Shown here: piece by piece, positions 9,461 to 21,300 of the stretch
Numbering within the stretch: the stretch's first letter is position 1
Layout: every line of letters starts with the position of its first letter
Origin: Trichosporon coremiiforme
Taxonomy: Eukaryota; Basidiomycota; Tremellomycetes; Trichosporonales; Trichosporonaceae
Assembly: GCA_039545355.1 (NCBI GenBank)
Contig: BCJJ01000003.1
Location: 1,447,092 to 1,511,091, forward strand
DNA length: 64,000 nt
Reading direction: 5' to 3'
The notes under the pieces: model-generated
Told to the model about the DNA's origin: nothing
Database searches by the model: none
Seen by the model: the letters and a program-made list of their open reading frames with translations, nothing else
Made by a program: the position numbers and the translations under genes

Positions 9461-10975
9461 TTAGTTGCCGCGGTGCGACAGGGCCTGCTCCTTGCCCGTC
9501 TTGATCTCGTTCGCGACGGAGATGCCGACCATGGCGTCGCCGAGGTTGGACGAGACCTCGGCGAGGACCTGCGGGTTGTTGTAGTGCGTCACGGCCTGGA
9601 CGATGGCGCGGGCGCGCTTGGCGGGGTCGCCGGAGAGGACTGGGGATCAGCTACTGCGTTGCTGCGAGCGGAGCGAGCGGCGGAGGCTAGAGGGCGGGGT
9701 GCGCAGGTTTGTACGGGACCGGGGCAGACCGAGGACAGCACCCAGACCCACGGAGGGCCTTGCACAGACGCTGAAGAGCCACCATGACTGCGAGCAGCGC
9801 TGCACTCAGGCGTGGCAACGTTCCGAGCATCGAAAGATTACGATGCTAGCACGCCGCTGCTCGGCTCGCGCCGAGCTTCAGAATACTCACAAATACCGCT
9901 TCCGACGAAGACACCGTCACAGCCAAGTTGCATCATGAGCGCGGCGTCGGCGGGGGTGGCGATACCGCCTGCCGCGAACGAGACGACGGGGAGACGCTTG
10001 AGACGCGCAGTCTCCTTGAGGAGGTGGTAGGGGGCCTGGATGTCCTTGGCGAAGGCGTAGAGCTCCTCGTCGCTCATGGCCGCCGCGCGGCGGATGTCGG
10101 CCATGACGGCGCGCTGGTGCTTGACGGCCTCTACGACGTCGCCGGTTCCCGCCTCGCCCTTCGTGCGGATCATCCTAGGCGTCAGTTTGGTTCGGCAAAG
10201 ATGTAACGTGTGGGCGGGGTATAGTCCTCGGGCCGCGAGGGGATGGAGAGCTTCGCGCTGTGCGCTCGGGTACAGAATACTCACGCAGCTCCCTCAGAGA
10301 TACGACGGAGCGCCTCGCCGAGGTTCTTGCAGCCACACACGAAGGGGACCTTGAACGCGTGCTTGCCGATGTGGTGCTGGTCGTCGGCCATCGTGAGGAC
10401 CTCGGACTCGTCAATGTAGTCAACACCGACGGCCTGGAGGATCTGGGCCTCGACAGAGTGGCCGATACGGCACTTGGCCATAACGGGGATCGAGACGGCG
10501 TCGATGATCTCCTTAATCATGGCGGGGTCGGACTGGCGTTAGCTATCTCCAGATACTGAACAACAGCTTCGAACTTGATTGTGGCAAGCTGCCGACAGAA
10601 GAGAGCCGAGGAGCCACTGGGAGCCCGCACAGGGTTCGATCGCACGCTCGCCACGCTCAAGGGACTCACCATGCGCGCAACACCTCCGTCACGACGAATG
10701 TTAGCGGGAATGCGCTCGAGAGCCATCACGGCGGCCGCTCCGGCCTCCTCGGCGATCTTCGCCTGCTCAACGTTCATGACGTCCATGATAACGCCTCCCT
10801 TCAGCATCTGGGCAAGGCCCGTCTTGACGCCGAACGTGCCGCCAGCGCCGCTGGCAGCGCCACCCGCGGGACGCGGAACAGCGGTCGAAGGGGTAGCAGC
10901 ACCAGTGTTGGCGCCGGACCCGGGGGCGAGGGTCTGGCCGTGGCTGTCGACGATGCGGGGCTCGGAAGCGGACAT
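9461..10975 (-). CDS. SNZ1: pyridoxal 5'-phosphate synthase, PdxS/SNZ subunit
   Basis: Four exons, complement(9461..9639, 9891..10174, 10285..10532, 10670..10975), 338 aa. The enzyme condenses ribose 5-phosphate, glyceraldehyde 3-phosphate and ammonia into PLP, working with a SNO/PdxT glutaminase that is not in this window. The (beta/alpha)8 barrel is complete: [38 protein letters not shown], the [11 protein letters not shown] segment with its lysine, [29 protein letters not shown], and [17 protein letters not shown], then SGDPAKRA. A Gly/Ala/Pro-rich extension (residues 1 to about 45) precedes the barrel. Exon joins are in frame and preserve the family sequence; the intron at 9640-9890 is long (251 nt) for this locus. 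Confidence 0.93.
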
Positions 10976-13900
10976 GGTTGCTGTGGGGTGGTAAGGGAAG
11001 AGAGGAAAGGAAAGGAGGAGGAGTGGGAGAAAGAGAAAAGAAGAAGAGGTGGGGGGTTGAAGAGAAAAAGTCGAGAGAGTGGACGAGTTAAGTCAGCGGT
11101 TCGCGCTAGTGGTGAGGTGTCCTTGTGTGTCAACGAAACCGAGCAGATCCGGTGATCCCGGTGGAGGTCTTACTTCACTCCGAGGCTATGAGTGAGAATG
11201 ACCCTCGTGCACGGTGGGGGGTTACTATGCAGGGCCGGGGCGCTTCCAGGGCATAAGCGGGCGTGCCCAGCGGACGCCCAGGCAGTTCAGGCTGGGCGGG
11301 CTACGCTTGTCGGTGGAGGAGGGCCTGACATTGCGATTTGGAGCATTCTGCCAGCCGGCCAGCCGGTCGGCGTATACGGAAACACGGCAATTGCGACCCC
11401 TCCATCTGCAGAATCATTGGATCCACATGCCTTCCCTCCCTCTCATTTCCAATGGCCCGATAGAGAAGACAGTCCAGGTCTGGGTCTTCGTAGCCTCCGA
11501 TCTCTCCATCTAAACGAAGCACAGCAGCGCGTGCCCACTGGCCACTGCCGCATGGCGCACATTTCGAGGCTGTAATCACAACAGAAATCCAGGGCAACCA
11601 GGCGGCCCTCAGGGCATCGAGTCAAAGCCAGATTGCGCTCGCTACGCACTACGAACGCTGGAAGAGCTGAGCTGCGGTAAGCAAACTGCGTCTGCGTGGC
11701 GTTGCACAACGTTGATGCATACCGCTGCCCAATCAATGAGACAGAACATGAGGTATTAATCGTGTCCGTACAGAGGCAGAGTCACCGGAAGGAGCCTGCG
11801 GGCAGGTCACAGTCGCAAAGGGGTCTGATCACGGCCACTTACTCGCTTGCACCTGTGCACTGTGCGTCCTGTCCTGGAAATCAGATCTAGAAGTTGATTG
11901 ACCGATGGCGTCTTCGAGCGGTGGACAAGTTCGCTCTCCGCTCTCCGCCATCTTCTGACTCGAAGAGATCCAGTGCATGGGCCGGGGCCAAGCAAACGAC
12001 AAGCACTGGTGGCGCTGCAGTGTATGACGAGTGTGTCCTAGATCTTTTCGAATCGCTCAAGCAAACATGCATGATTCTTGGAAAATCAGGCCCGTGGCCC
12101 GTGGAAAGTGTCCACTTCCGCCGGCAGCAAGCACGAGGACGCAAGGCAGCGCAAAGGGTTGATCCGCCAATTCGAACTCGCAGCCTATCGCGGCGCGCCG
12201 AACGCACCGAAAGTACGCTACATTCCTCGGCACCCAGGATACGCGACCGGGCGCGACCGAGCGCACCGATGCGCAACCGGCGAGCACCGAGTGTGACTGG
12301 TTCAGCTGGCTTGCGGACCTTCGCAACCCGTATGCCTTCCCCGAATGCGCCGAGCGTGACTGATCAACCTTCACTCAGCCACGGCTTGTCAGTGGCTGTT
12401 GGGCTGCTGGACTGCTTGCTGCCCGCCCTCGTCGCCGCTTGCGCCGCACGAAGAGACCGCACTGTCCGTGTGTAGGACCTTCCCCGCTTGGCACACGTCC
12501 TCTCTGACCCCTCTGCCCCTCTGTTCTTCAGTACCCTTGGCCGCCTGACCCTCTGAGCATGTGCGATAGGGAACTGTGACACTGCCGCCTGTCGAATTCG
12601 GAGTGTTGCCAGATCTCCATCAGCCCCCCTGCTCCTTACTTGTTCGTGACTGTCCGTACCGGTGACGACGGAATGCAATCCACTCACGGTATTCGATATT
12701 GACGCGGTGGAGAGCAGCGCTTGGATGACCGGGGCGGCTGGTTCCGTTCTGTCTCGGAAGGATGCAACCGTCACACAGGGAGATTGTTGGAATTCCAGAC
12801 GAGGAAGAACGACTCACCTTCTACTGGCCAGTGTCCGATTGCGTCTTTTCCTCCCCTGCTCGACCGGTGGAGACAAGGGCGGAGGGATTTTGATAACTCT
12901 TCTCTTCTCTCGTTCTGCTGTAGACGTACTTTCTCTCCTGCTCTATTCCACGCGCGATCGCTCGAAGGAGTGGCGAGGGTTCGGACGAAGGCTCCGGTGG
13001 TGAACGCCATCGTTGACATCGACCACGAGCGTTGCTTCACCGCAGCGGACGTATGCAGCAGAAGCTGGCTTCGGCGCCCATTGCTTCTGTCCTTCCTCGC
13101 CCTGTCTTCCTCTGGCTCGCCTTCACCTCTCCTACAGTCTCCGATACACCTAACACACCCTAATCCAGCAAGATCGGAGTACCTGATCGACCGGTCACTG
13201 CATCACGTGCGACAGTTGTCGGGGTGCTGAGTCCAGCAAACGTCTAAACTATCCCTGGATCGTTCTCTCACCTCGATCGCGCTTTTAATCCGCTGAACCA
13301 CCATCTCCTATCAATCCTATCGCAAGGTAGACAGTCAATCGACCGGATCACGTGACACTCGGAAGCATGGCAGCCGGAACAGCTCACCTCCGCTTTTTTC
13401 CTCACCCGGCCACGGGATCGACGTGACTGGGTGACTAACGGGCGACTGCGACGGCGCTGTAACGCGAACACGACAAACAACGAGGCAGAGCGAAACACGT
13501 AGCAGGAAAGCACATGTCCTCTAGGCACACCTTCGGCACAGGTACGCGCGACTCACCCGCTGTCGCGCTGTAGCGTGACGGAGGGAGTAAAAAGAACGGC
13601 TATGGTGCGTGTACGGTGCACCGATCGGGACGGACCATCGTCATCGCCCGTCCAGGCCGTTGACGCCCGTTGGTGCCCGCCCCTCCCTCCCCTGCATCAC
13701 CCGGATGCGCCCGTGGACACCCCGTGAGCGGGCGCCATTTGGGCCTGCCCGCAGCCAATAAGCATCGAGAACGGCGAGACTAGCTTCGCGTGGGGTGACT
13801 CACCGTCGGAATTTTGTGCGGCAAAGGTTCATTTTCGCGTTACGTAAAGCGCCCCATCACCCCTTCTGGGCCAGTCAGAAGCCAAGGATGTGAACTCCCA

Positions 13901-14097
13901 CCTTCGGGATCTCTGGTTCAAGCATGGCTCAGGTTTAAGCACGTCAGGTCGGTAACTGACTTCCCCCCCCCCCCAACCCGTGCCAAATCCTCCCCTTGTC
14001 CTTACGCCAGCTACGCCAGCTCTAGCCCCAGAACACAGCTCACAAGGGCCAAAAGCTTATCGCTGTTCCTCCGCTTCCAACTCTTTCCTCTTAACTC
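10976..14097. other. 3.1 kb gene-poor interval
   Basis: No supportable gene on either strand. It contains purine/pyrimidine-rich tracts, a TACGTA palindrome at 13841-13846 and a run of 12 C at 13963-13974. Presumably it holds the SNZ promoter on the left and the carbonic anhydrase promoter on the right. Confidence 0.45.
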
Positions 14098-14898
14098 ATG
14101 AACGCCCGCCTTGGTCTGCGACTCGTGTCTGCCTCTCGCATCTCCAGACCTCTTCTCAGGACCTCGATCGCCTCGACTCGTTTCTGCTCCAACACCTCTT
14201 CCTCTTCGTCCAAGCCTCAGCCACCCGCCGAAGACAACCACGCCAAGATGTCCAACTACCTCCAGGAGACGCACGACCGCGTGTTCACGCAGAACAAGGA
14301 GTGGGCCGCGAAGCAGCGCGCCAAGGACCCCGAGTTCTTCACGCGCCTCGCCGCGGGCCAGTCGCCCGAGTACCTGTGGATCGGCTGCTCTGACTCGCGC
14401 ATGCCCGCCGAGATGATCACGGGCCTCGAGCCCGGAGAGGCCTTCATCCACCGCAACATTGCCAACATGGTCAACAACCTGGACCTGTCCGCCATGGCCG
14501 TGATCAACTATGCCGTGCGCCACCTCAAGGTGAAGCACATCATCGTGTGCGGGCACTACGGATGCGGCGGCGTCCAGGCCGCCATGACGCCCAAGGACCT
14601 GGGTATCCTCAACCCCTGGCTGCGCAACATTCGCGACGTCTACAGGCTCCACGAGAAGGAGCTCGACGCCATCGAGGACAATGAGAAGCGTTACGAGCGC
14701 CTCGTCGAGCTCAACGTCGTCGAGCAGTGCCGCAACGTCATCAAGACTGCTGCCGTCCAGCAGTCCTATGCTGAGAACGAGTACCCCATCGTCCACGGTT
14801 GGGTCTTCGACTTCCGTACCGGCCTCCTCAAGGACCTCGAGATCGACTACGCCAAGGTCCTCAAGGACATTCAGAAGATCTACAACCTCACCGAGTAA
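14098..14898 (+). CDS. CAN: beta-class carbonic anhydrase
   Basis: Single exon, 266 aa. It converts CO2 and water to bicarbonate. Zinc ligands and catalytic residues are visible: Cys97, Asp99 and Arg101 in IGCSDSRMP, and His153 and Cys156 in CGHYGCGG. The first 50 residues are rich in Arg, Ser, Leu and Thr with no acidic residue until late, typical of a mitochondrial presequence. A second in-frame ATG at codon 51, with context CCAAGATGTC, opens exactly at MSNYLQ, where cytosolic homologs begin. The gene could therefore make mitochondrial and cytosolic forms. Fungal orthologs support growth in ambient air and CO2 sensing. Confidence 0.93.
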   Translation: MNARLGLRLVSASRISRPLLRTSIASTRFCSNTSSSSSKPQPPAEDNHAKMSNYLQETHDRVFTQNKEWAAKQRAKDPEFFTRLAAGQSPEYLWIGCSDSRMPAEMITGLEPGEAFIHRNIANMVNNLDLSAMAVINYAVRHLKVKHIIVCGHYGCGGVQAAMTPKDLGILNPWLRNIRDVYRLHEKELDAIEDNEKRYERLVELNVVEQCRNVIKTAAVQQSYAENEYPIVHGWVFDFRTGLLKDLEIDYAKVLKDIQKIYNLTE

Positions 14899-15243
14899 AT
14901 CCCGGTCATACCCATCATGTCATAAAAGTATCTAATGCATTAGTTCCCTTATCCCGCACGGGCGACAGACCAACGGGCATGAGCCCAGGCGTCTAAGAGC
15001 ATGTGGAGCGTCGTGTGCTCTTGAGAACCAGCCACTCGTTTCGAGGCGGGGCGTAGAGGCCGCCCTGCTCTGACTAGATTACACTACTCATCGATTAGAT
15101 CTGACGCCGCTGGATCGACACTCTGTGGCGCGCAGAGGGGCGCTCGGAGGAGCTGACCGACCCTTCCGCTGAATCCACCACTCGCCGCAATGATTACTGA
15201 TGCATATACAACTTAGTATTCCGCAGTTCTATAAACCTGAAGG
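14899..15243. other. intergenic between convergent genes
   Basis: 345 bp holding the 3' ends of carbonic anhydrase (plus) and of the coiled-coil gene (minus). Nothing else is seen. Confidence 0.5.
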
Positions 15244-17904
15244 CTAGAGGTAGTACCGCTTCGCGCGCGGGCGGCGGCGCTCCGGGCCCGCGGCGACGTC
15301 CATCGCAAGGCGGTACAGGAGGATGATGGCCCACTCGATGTAGTCGAGCAGGATGAGCATCCAGCAGATGAAGTCGTGCATGACGCGTCCCGGGATACTC
15401 GTGGCGTCCTTGACAACAGCACTGGCATGCTTCGACTGCGCTTCTCGTTCCCTGCGGCCGCTACGCTCGCTACGCTCAGCGGCGGCGACCGCGATCGAAT
15501 TGCCGTTGGCGGCGGCGCTCAGGCGCTTGAGCGCGAGGGAGGAGCGACGCGCGTGCTCGGGCCGGTTGCATAAGATTAACGGCTTGAGGGAGCGGCCGCG
15601 CGGCGACGGCGTCGCTCGGTCGCTGTACTCGTCCCACGGATCCTGCACTGTGACGGACATGTCTAGACTGTTCAGAGTGTCGCTTGGCGTCGGGGCAGAG
15701 AACTCGAGCGTCGGCACCGCAAGCCGGCTCTCATCCGCCGTCGCGTCGCCCTCCCACGGTGCGCCTAGTGACTGGTCCGCCTCGGCCTGCGGCGACTTCT
15801 CCGGCGATCGCGAGTCGTCGAGGTTCTTCGACCACCGGAGGCGCATGCGCCGCGTGTAGCCGTCCGAGAACGTGTCGTAGGGGTCCGAGTCCTCCGGCGC
15901 CGCTAGCTTGCCCGCGAGCACAAATCTGGCAGGCGATGCAGTCGAAGACGACGACACGATGCGCATCGAACCCGACGGCGTGAATAACGAGTTGTTGGCG
16001 GCGGTGTCCTGGCACGGCGTGAGCGATCCCGAAGTCGCAGCCCGACCGGCGTCTGAGCGCATCGGGGACGCCTGCAGCGAGTTTAGCAGGACCGGATCCT
16101 CCTGCAGCGACGAGTCAGGCATGCGCGGGAGGTTTTGTGTCGCTGGCGAGACATTGAAATTGCTGCCGAGCTCGGCGTCGAGCGTCCTCTGCTCGCCTAT
16201 GTTCAAGAAGTCAGACGCGATGGAGCGCACGCTGTCGTTACGAGCGTGGTTTAGCCGGCTGATCGTTCCGTACCGTCCGACACCGTAGCCTGTGCTGCTG
16301 GTGCTGGCGTACGATGGGGAGCGCTGGTGCTCATACTGCCTGCGTGTCGAGCCTCCGCGCTTGACAGGGCTGTGCCGACGGGTGAACTGCCGTTGCGACC
16401 CCGACTTCAGGGATCTGTTGGAGCTCGTGCTGCCTCCGACAGGGCTGGAGAGGTCGGAGGATCCACAGACTTGGCGGACCGGGGTGAAGGGGTGACGCGG
16501 CGACTTGGCTGGCGTTAAAAATGTGCTCGACTTGAGCGCGGGGCGAACGCGATGACGCTCGACTCCGAGCTTGCCGGGGGTTCCGCTCCTCTTCTTAGAG
16601 GAGTACTCGTCGGCGGACTCAGGCGAAGACTCCGACGCCTCCTCACCGCTCGTGATCTTGGGCGGCTGGACCTCCTGGGTGGCCGCTGGGTCGGTGCCCT
16701 TGTCTGCGAACATCGCCGGCTTGCCACGTAACGTGGCCTGGTTGGTGTCCGATCCCGACCTGGTATTAGACTTGCCGTCCGACTTTTCAGCGTCGTCGAC
16801 CTCCATGACGAGCGAGCGTTCGTGCTTGCACGACTCGAGCTCGGAAAGCTGATCCAGCGTCTCGCCCAGCACCTGAGACACTTCGTCCTGTGAGACAACG
16901 CTCGTGTCACTCTCCAGCTGCCGGCTCGGGAATTCGGGGAAAGACGAAACGCCCCAGCCTAAGCGCTCGTCAGCCGAAAGGCGCTTTTGTCGACGCTGCA
17001 GCTTCCGAGCAAGCACGGGCGTGCTGTTGCGCGACGCGACGCGGAAGCGCGGCGCTTGCGGTAGCGTCTTCTGCTCGGCGGCAATGTCCTCGGCGTATTG
17101 TAGCTGGCGCTTGACGGTCGACAGGTCGCGACGGAGACGGGCGGCGGCCTTGCGTTGGGCGTCCTCGCTTTCGCGAGCCTCGGCGAGAGCCGCCTCCAAG
17201 GCTGCTATCCGCGCCTCATCGTCGTCTGCTTGGGCTTCGGCGCGAGCAAGCGATTGGCGGAGTTCTCCATTGCTGATGAGACGGGGCTTGGGGGTCGGTG
17301 CCGTGAACGTCCTGATGGTGGAACGTCGGCTGATGGACGGCGAAGGCTGAGACGATCCTAAGTCGATCATACCTGGCATGGCGGCGGCTGGCGACCTATT
17401 ATGACGCAAACTTCCCGACTCGAGTCTGCCGAGCGCCGCGACAAGCGGGTCCAGACCACTCTCCTCTTCCCTCTCCTGCTCCGCGATAAGGCGTCGGAGA
17501 CCCTGCAGCGTTAACGTGCTGTGAGCAGCCTCCTCATCGACCCAGTCGGCTTCATGCTCCTCGCCCTGCATACTCGATCGGACCGAGGAAGGTCCAGACT
17601 CTAGTACTTGGGGCGGCGGCGGAATAGGGAACACGGGAGGGAGACCACGATAAGGCGGCGGTGGCGAGGGTAACGATGATTCGGACAGGAGGGAGGAGGG
17701 CCGAGCTCGTGATCTGGTGGGGCTATGTTCTGGTTCGCCCGGTGACACAGCAGCCGCAACACCTGGAATGGCCCTGCTTCGCGGCATATACCGCTTGGTC
17801 GGTAATGAGGGAGCTTCAGCGGCAGGCGTACGCAGCGTCGTCGTGTGTGCGGCGGACGAGCGGCGTGAGCCTGGGGGGCGCGGACGACGTGTCTGGTTCA
17901 GCAT
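15244..17904 (-). CDS. large coiled-coil, apparently tail-anchored protein of unknown function
   Basis: Single exon, 886 aa from the ATG at 17904 (MLNQTRRPRPPGSRR). I do not recognise a family. The N-terminus is Pro/Ser/Arg-rich with repeated PPPP tracts. Residues about 213-278 form a strong coiled coil rich in Ala, Glu, Arg and Leu. A long Ser-rich, low-complexity middle with many SP/TP sites follows, suggesting a phosphorylated scaffold. The C-terminus has one hydrophobic stretch (about 843-868, FICWMLILLDYIEWAIILLY) and a short basic tail, as in tail-anchored ER or nuclear-envelope proteins. The frame stays open for 155 codons upstream to 18369, but that part reads like a leader (CACACA and TCC runs). 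A role at the nuclear envelope, spindle pole or ER is speculation. Confidence 0.75.
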   Translation of the reverse strand: MLNQTRRPRPPGSRRSSAAHTTTLRTPAAEAPSLPTKRYMPRSRAIPGVAAAVSPGEPEHSPTRSRARPSSLLSESSLPSPPPPYRGLPPVFPIPPPPQVLESGPSSVRSSMQGEEHEADWVDEEAAHSTLTLQGLRRLIAEQEREEESGLDPLVAALGRLESGSLRHNRSPAAAMPGMIDLGSSQPSPSISRRSTIRTFTAPTPKPRLISNGELRQSLARAEAQADDDEARIAALEAALAEARESEDAQRKAAARLRRDLSTVKRQLQYAEDIAAEQKTLPQAPRFRVASRNSTPVLARKLQRRQKRLSADERLGWGVSSFPEFPSRQLESDTSVVSQDEVSQVLGETLDQLSELESCKHERSLVMEVDDAEKSDGKSNTRSGSDTNQATLRGKPAMFADKGTDPAATQEVQPPKITSGEEASESSPESADEYSSKKRSGTPGKLGVERHRVRPALKSSTFLTPAKSPRHPFTPVRQVCGSSDLSSPVGGSTSSNRSLKSGSQRQFTRRHSPVKRGGSTRRQYEHQRSPSYASTSSTGYGVGRYGTISRLNHARNDSVRSIASDFLNIGEQRTLDAELGSNFNVSPATQNLPRMPDSSLQEDPVLLNSLQASPMRSDAGRAATSGSLTPCQDTAANNSLFTPSGSMRIVSSSSTASPARFVLAGKLAAPEDSDPYDTFSDGYTRRMRLRWSKNLDDSRSPEKSPQAEADQSLGAPWEGDATADESRLAVPTLEFSAPTPSDTLNSLDMSVTVQDPWDEYSDRATPSPRGRSLKPLILCNRPEHARRSSLALKRLSAAANGNSIAVAAAERSERSGRREREAQSKHASAVVKDATSIPGRVMHDFICWMLILLDYIEWAIILLYRLAMDVAAGPERRRPRAKRYYL

Positions 17905-18316
17905 GTTGGGACCGTGAGAGCGGTCGGACTGGGCCGTGTGTGGGCTTGATCGGTGACAGACGGCTTTGTGTTTGTGTGGGCACAGGGGGCTGCTTCCTTC
18001 GAGTGTCGAGTGGCGAGGAAGAGGTAGCCGTGTGTGCGTGTGCGTGATAACTGTGTCCGTGTATATGTGTGGTGCAGGCGAGACAGAGAGTGCGAAGAAG
18101 GGGAGAAGTGGGGGGAAGAGGGTGTCCCAGTCGATGGGGTGTACCTTTGGTTCGAAGAAGCGTTCGTGCAAGTCGAAGTAGTCGGGAAGTGCGGAACGAG
18201 TGAAGAGCGAAAGATGAACAGATGACACTGCAAGAGATAGACCAGCAGTTATAACGCGAGCAGGGCAAGAGAATGAGGGTGCAATGTGGTGTTTGTTGTT
18301 ATTGGGAGACGGTTGT

Positions 18317-18344
18317 AGGATGCAGGATGCAGGATGCAGGATGC
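18317..18344. repeat. tandem heptamer (AGGATGC)x4
   Basis: Four perfect copies of a 7-bp unit upstream of the coiled-coil gene. Not a coding repeat under the preferred start. Confidence 0.9.
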
Positions 18345-18369
18345 AGTGTGAATTGAGCAAACCAAACAT

Positions 18370-21300
18370 TCGTCGGGGCGGGCTGGGTCGAGCAATGAGC
18401 GCAGTTGATGGGCGTGAGCAGCAGACCAGCAGGGCGACGGGGCGTCAGGAATGTGCTCGGATCTCCTCTCCTCTGCTCTTTTCAAGCCTGGGAAATGTGG
18501 TCATGTCTGATTCCCATTCTGAGATCGCCGCAGGGCGTAGCGCAGCGTAGTACGAGCGACGAGCGAGTGCGTTAAACCGTAGGCGGCAGAACCGACCAGT
18601 ACCTAACACCCGTTCCTCAGGACTCCCTCAGCCATCCTCTTCATATGCCTCAGCCGCCGAGCCCATCTCGGTGCTTAGCCTTGCGCCTCTTGCATGCCAC
18701 GGTGCGTCTTCGTCCTATCATCTACCGCGGTCATTCACGCTGAGCATACCAAGGAATTCATGACCTGAGCAACACCGAAAAGTCAACAACAAAAAGGGTG
18801 GCCCAGTCCAGGCACTGATTGACGCGTGCCCCCCGTCCGGCCCGTTCAATCGCTCAGTAGCTCGCTCGTGGGTACGCGGAGCGTGAAACACCGGCACTCC
18901 TGGTGTTCTCCTGGTCCTGCCCTCGGTCGATTCAGAGCTTGAAACCGTCGTCCATCCGGCTTGTCTCATTCTCACCACCAAACTAGGGGGAAGCGAATTC
19001 TGGAAGCTGTCCACGGTGTATGAGGTCGTCTGGAGAAGATCTGTTTACGTCCGTCGCGAGCGTAAACATTCTCACGCCTGGCTCGTTGCCAGGGACACGT
19101 CCGCCTTGGCTAGCTCGCAACCCGACCGCAGACAATGTGCTCTCAGCGAGACAATTCGGAGCATTCGGAGCCTGCTGTGCAAAGAAATGGCGCAGTGAGC
19201 GCAAGACCAGCACGAGGACACAAAGGAGATAAGGGCCCAGGGAAGACATGGTCATGGTCGAGACATCCAGGTCACTGGACCAGAAACTGGGCCAGGACTC
19301 AATTGACAAACTCAAAAATCAGCCGCGTCACGATGCAAATAGCGCGCGTTCACATTCCGCACATCTGACGCGTCTGGCTCTGCTTCTAGACCCGCACACA
19401 CACAAACACGAGGTGAGATGCGAGAGGGGGGATGCAAGGTGCGTCCCCGCAACACGCAACCTTTCTCCTTACGAACGGCAGAATGTGTAACGCTTCTCAG
19501 ACGCTGACCAAAGTCTCGGGCAAGCTGCGAGTGCGCATATGAGGGGATACGCATGCGTCGCCCAGAGAACAGGGGCTCGTCATGCCTTTGAGCTTGTTTG
19601 GTTCTGCATCAGGCGTTGCTCAAGAGGAACGGCATATCATATCTGGGGCCGCCAACTTATGACCCAGATGATCTCATACCTTCTGTTCAACATCACTGAA
19701 CTGCCAGCTTAGCAGCACTGATCAATGATTCGCTGCAGCTTGCAGACGGTTGCACATGGCTGCACATGCTTCCCCGATCGCGATCGCAGGTCACGCCGTC
19801 ACTTCGTCTGCCAACCATCGAACGCCTCATTGTTCTCATGCACCACGACTGATCCATGCACATCGCCAGTCGCGCTGACTGCAGCTTCTCCGCGGAGTAT
19901 GCGGGGCGCGCGACGGGGTACACAGCGGGACACGCGTGGCCGGAGGCGAACCGTGAGGGCCAGCGAAGGGGTGAGTGCGGGGCCGCTGTTCGTCAATGGT
20001 GAACTGAAACAGACCGTTACCCAGATCCTGACGCCGTGCAGAACTGGGACACGTTCGCCATCCCCCGGCTCGGAGACGTGATAAGGATCCAGCAATCACT
20101 TCCCACGGTCGCTCCTCGCGGTCTCGAGAGAGCTGACGAGAGTAGGTGCGGAATGACAGGGCGGCGTGAAGGGGAGGAGGCGGCAGCGATGCTTCGATCG
20201 GCTCTGTCAAATCCACCTACTCCATGGAGTAAGAATCTCCTGATCACGCCTCCGCACACGTGTCCGCTCCCACAGCTCTGGCCGCAAATGATGACGCACT
20301 GGTCGCACTGGCTGTATCTATACAAAGAAGCTTCACCAGAAACTCACTCGCCGCCCCCTAAACGTCAAGCGATGTGGTATTCTATGTATGTCTGCGCTAA
20401 TCGAAAATAGACGGGATGACGACGAGGATGCCTCGGAGGCTGTTGTGGAGATCGAGCTAAGGCTTAGAGCGAGTGATCGACCAATTTCGGGGGATCAGGA
20501 AGTCACCGCTCTGAGAGCCAGAGAGTGGCAAGGGTCAAGATGTGAGGTCATGCGCACACAACGGACATGGCTCTGCCACGACAATTTCAAGTTGACACCG
20601 TGAGGTGGGGGACTGGATGCCACCGGGCGCCGTGGCAAGCGTGCGGGCCCAGCCCACTTCCTGACCTGACCGAACATGGATGTCTGTGGTCTCGACCTCA
20701 CCAGCGCGTGTGTCTACGAGTATGCGCAAACCACCGCAAGAGTGGACATCCGACGGATACGCGAGGATACTGCGCACCTTATCTTCTCTTCGTCCGTGGG
20801 GTTTCATCCTTGCGGAACGTGAGTACATGTGCTGCCCTCCCCTCTCCTGTCGTCCACTCACACCCCACCCCGCTCGAGGGCATTATCGAATCGCCTCGCT
20901 AACGATCAACATGACATCACCCCATCGGTCCTCTTGACACGGCCAGGTCCCCGCCTTGCATCTGGATTCGAAATCCAACAACAAACAGGCTCGGTGCCAA
21001 GATCTCCCCACGGACAGGAATAGCTCCAAGAGGCAGCTGGAACTGGGAATCGGAAGACACACTGCGGCATGCCCGGGCATGAACATGCCATGCCAGGCTC
21101 CCTTTCACTATGTTGCTCGGCAATCGGCGTCCAGTTTCCAGTGTCCTCTTTGCCGTGAGCCAAAATCACTCCGAAGGTTGGAAACGAATGGGGAACTTGA
21201 AGTTGGAATCTGGCAGAACTGGGAGGGAGCAGTAGTGACGCCGAGGCATCATGAGAACCAACGTGCTGAATGGAACGAACAGGCGAGGTTGAGGCGAGAG

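Noticed and set aside
12160..12185. B-box-like TTCGAACTC suggesting a tRNA
   Set aside because: No flanking T stem, acceptor stem or anticodon arm can be drawn around it.
14011..14796. 261-codon minus-strand frame opposite carbonic anhydrase
   Set aside because: Antisense shadow of GC-rich codon usage; the zinc ligands and family sequence are on the plus strand.
17905..18369. 155-codon N-terminal extension of the coiled-coil protein
   Set aside because: Composition reads like an untranslated leader (CA and TCC runs, tandem heptamers) and the downstream ATG starts a more typical protein. Kept only as an alternative.
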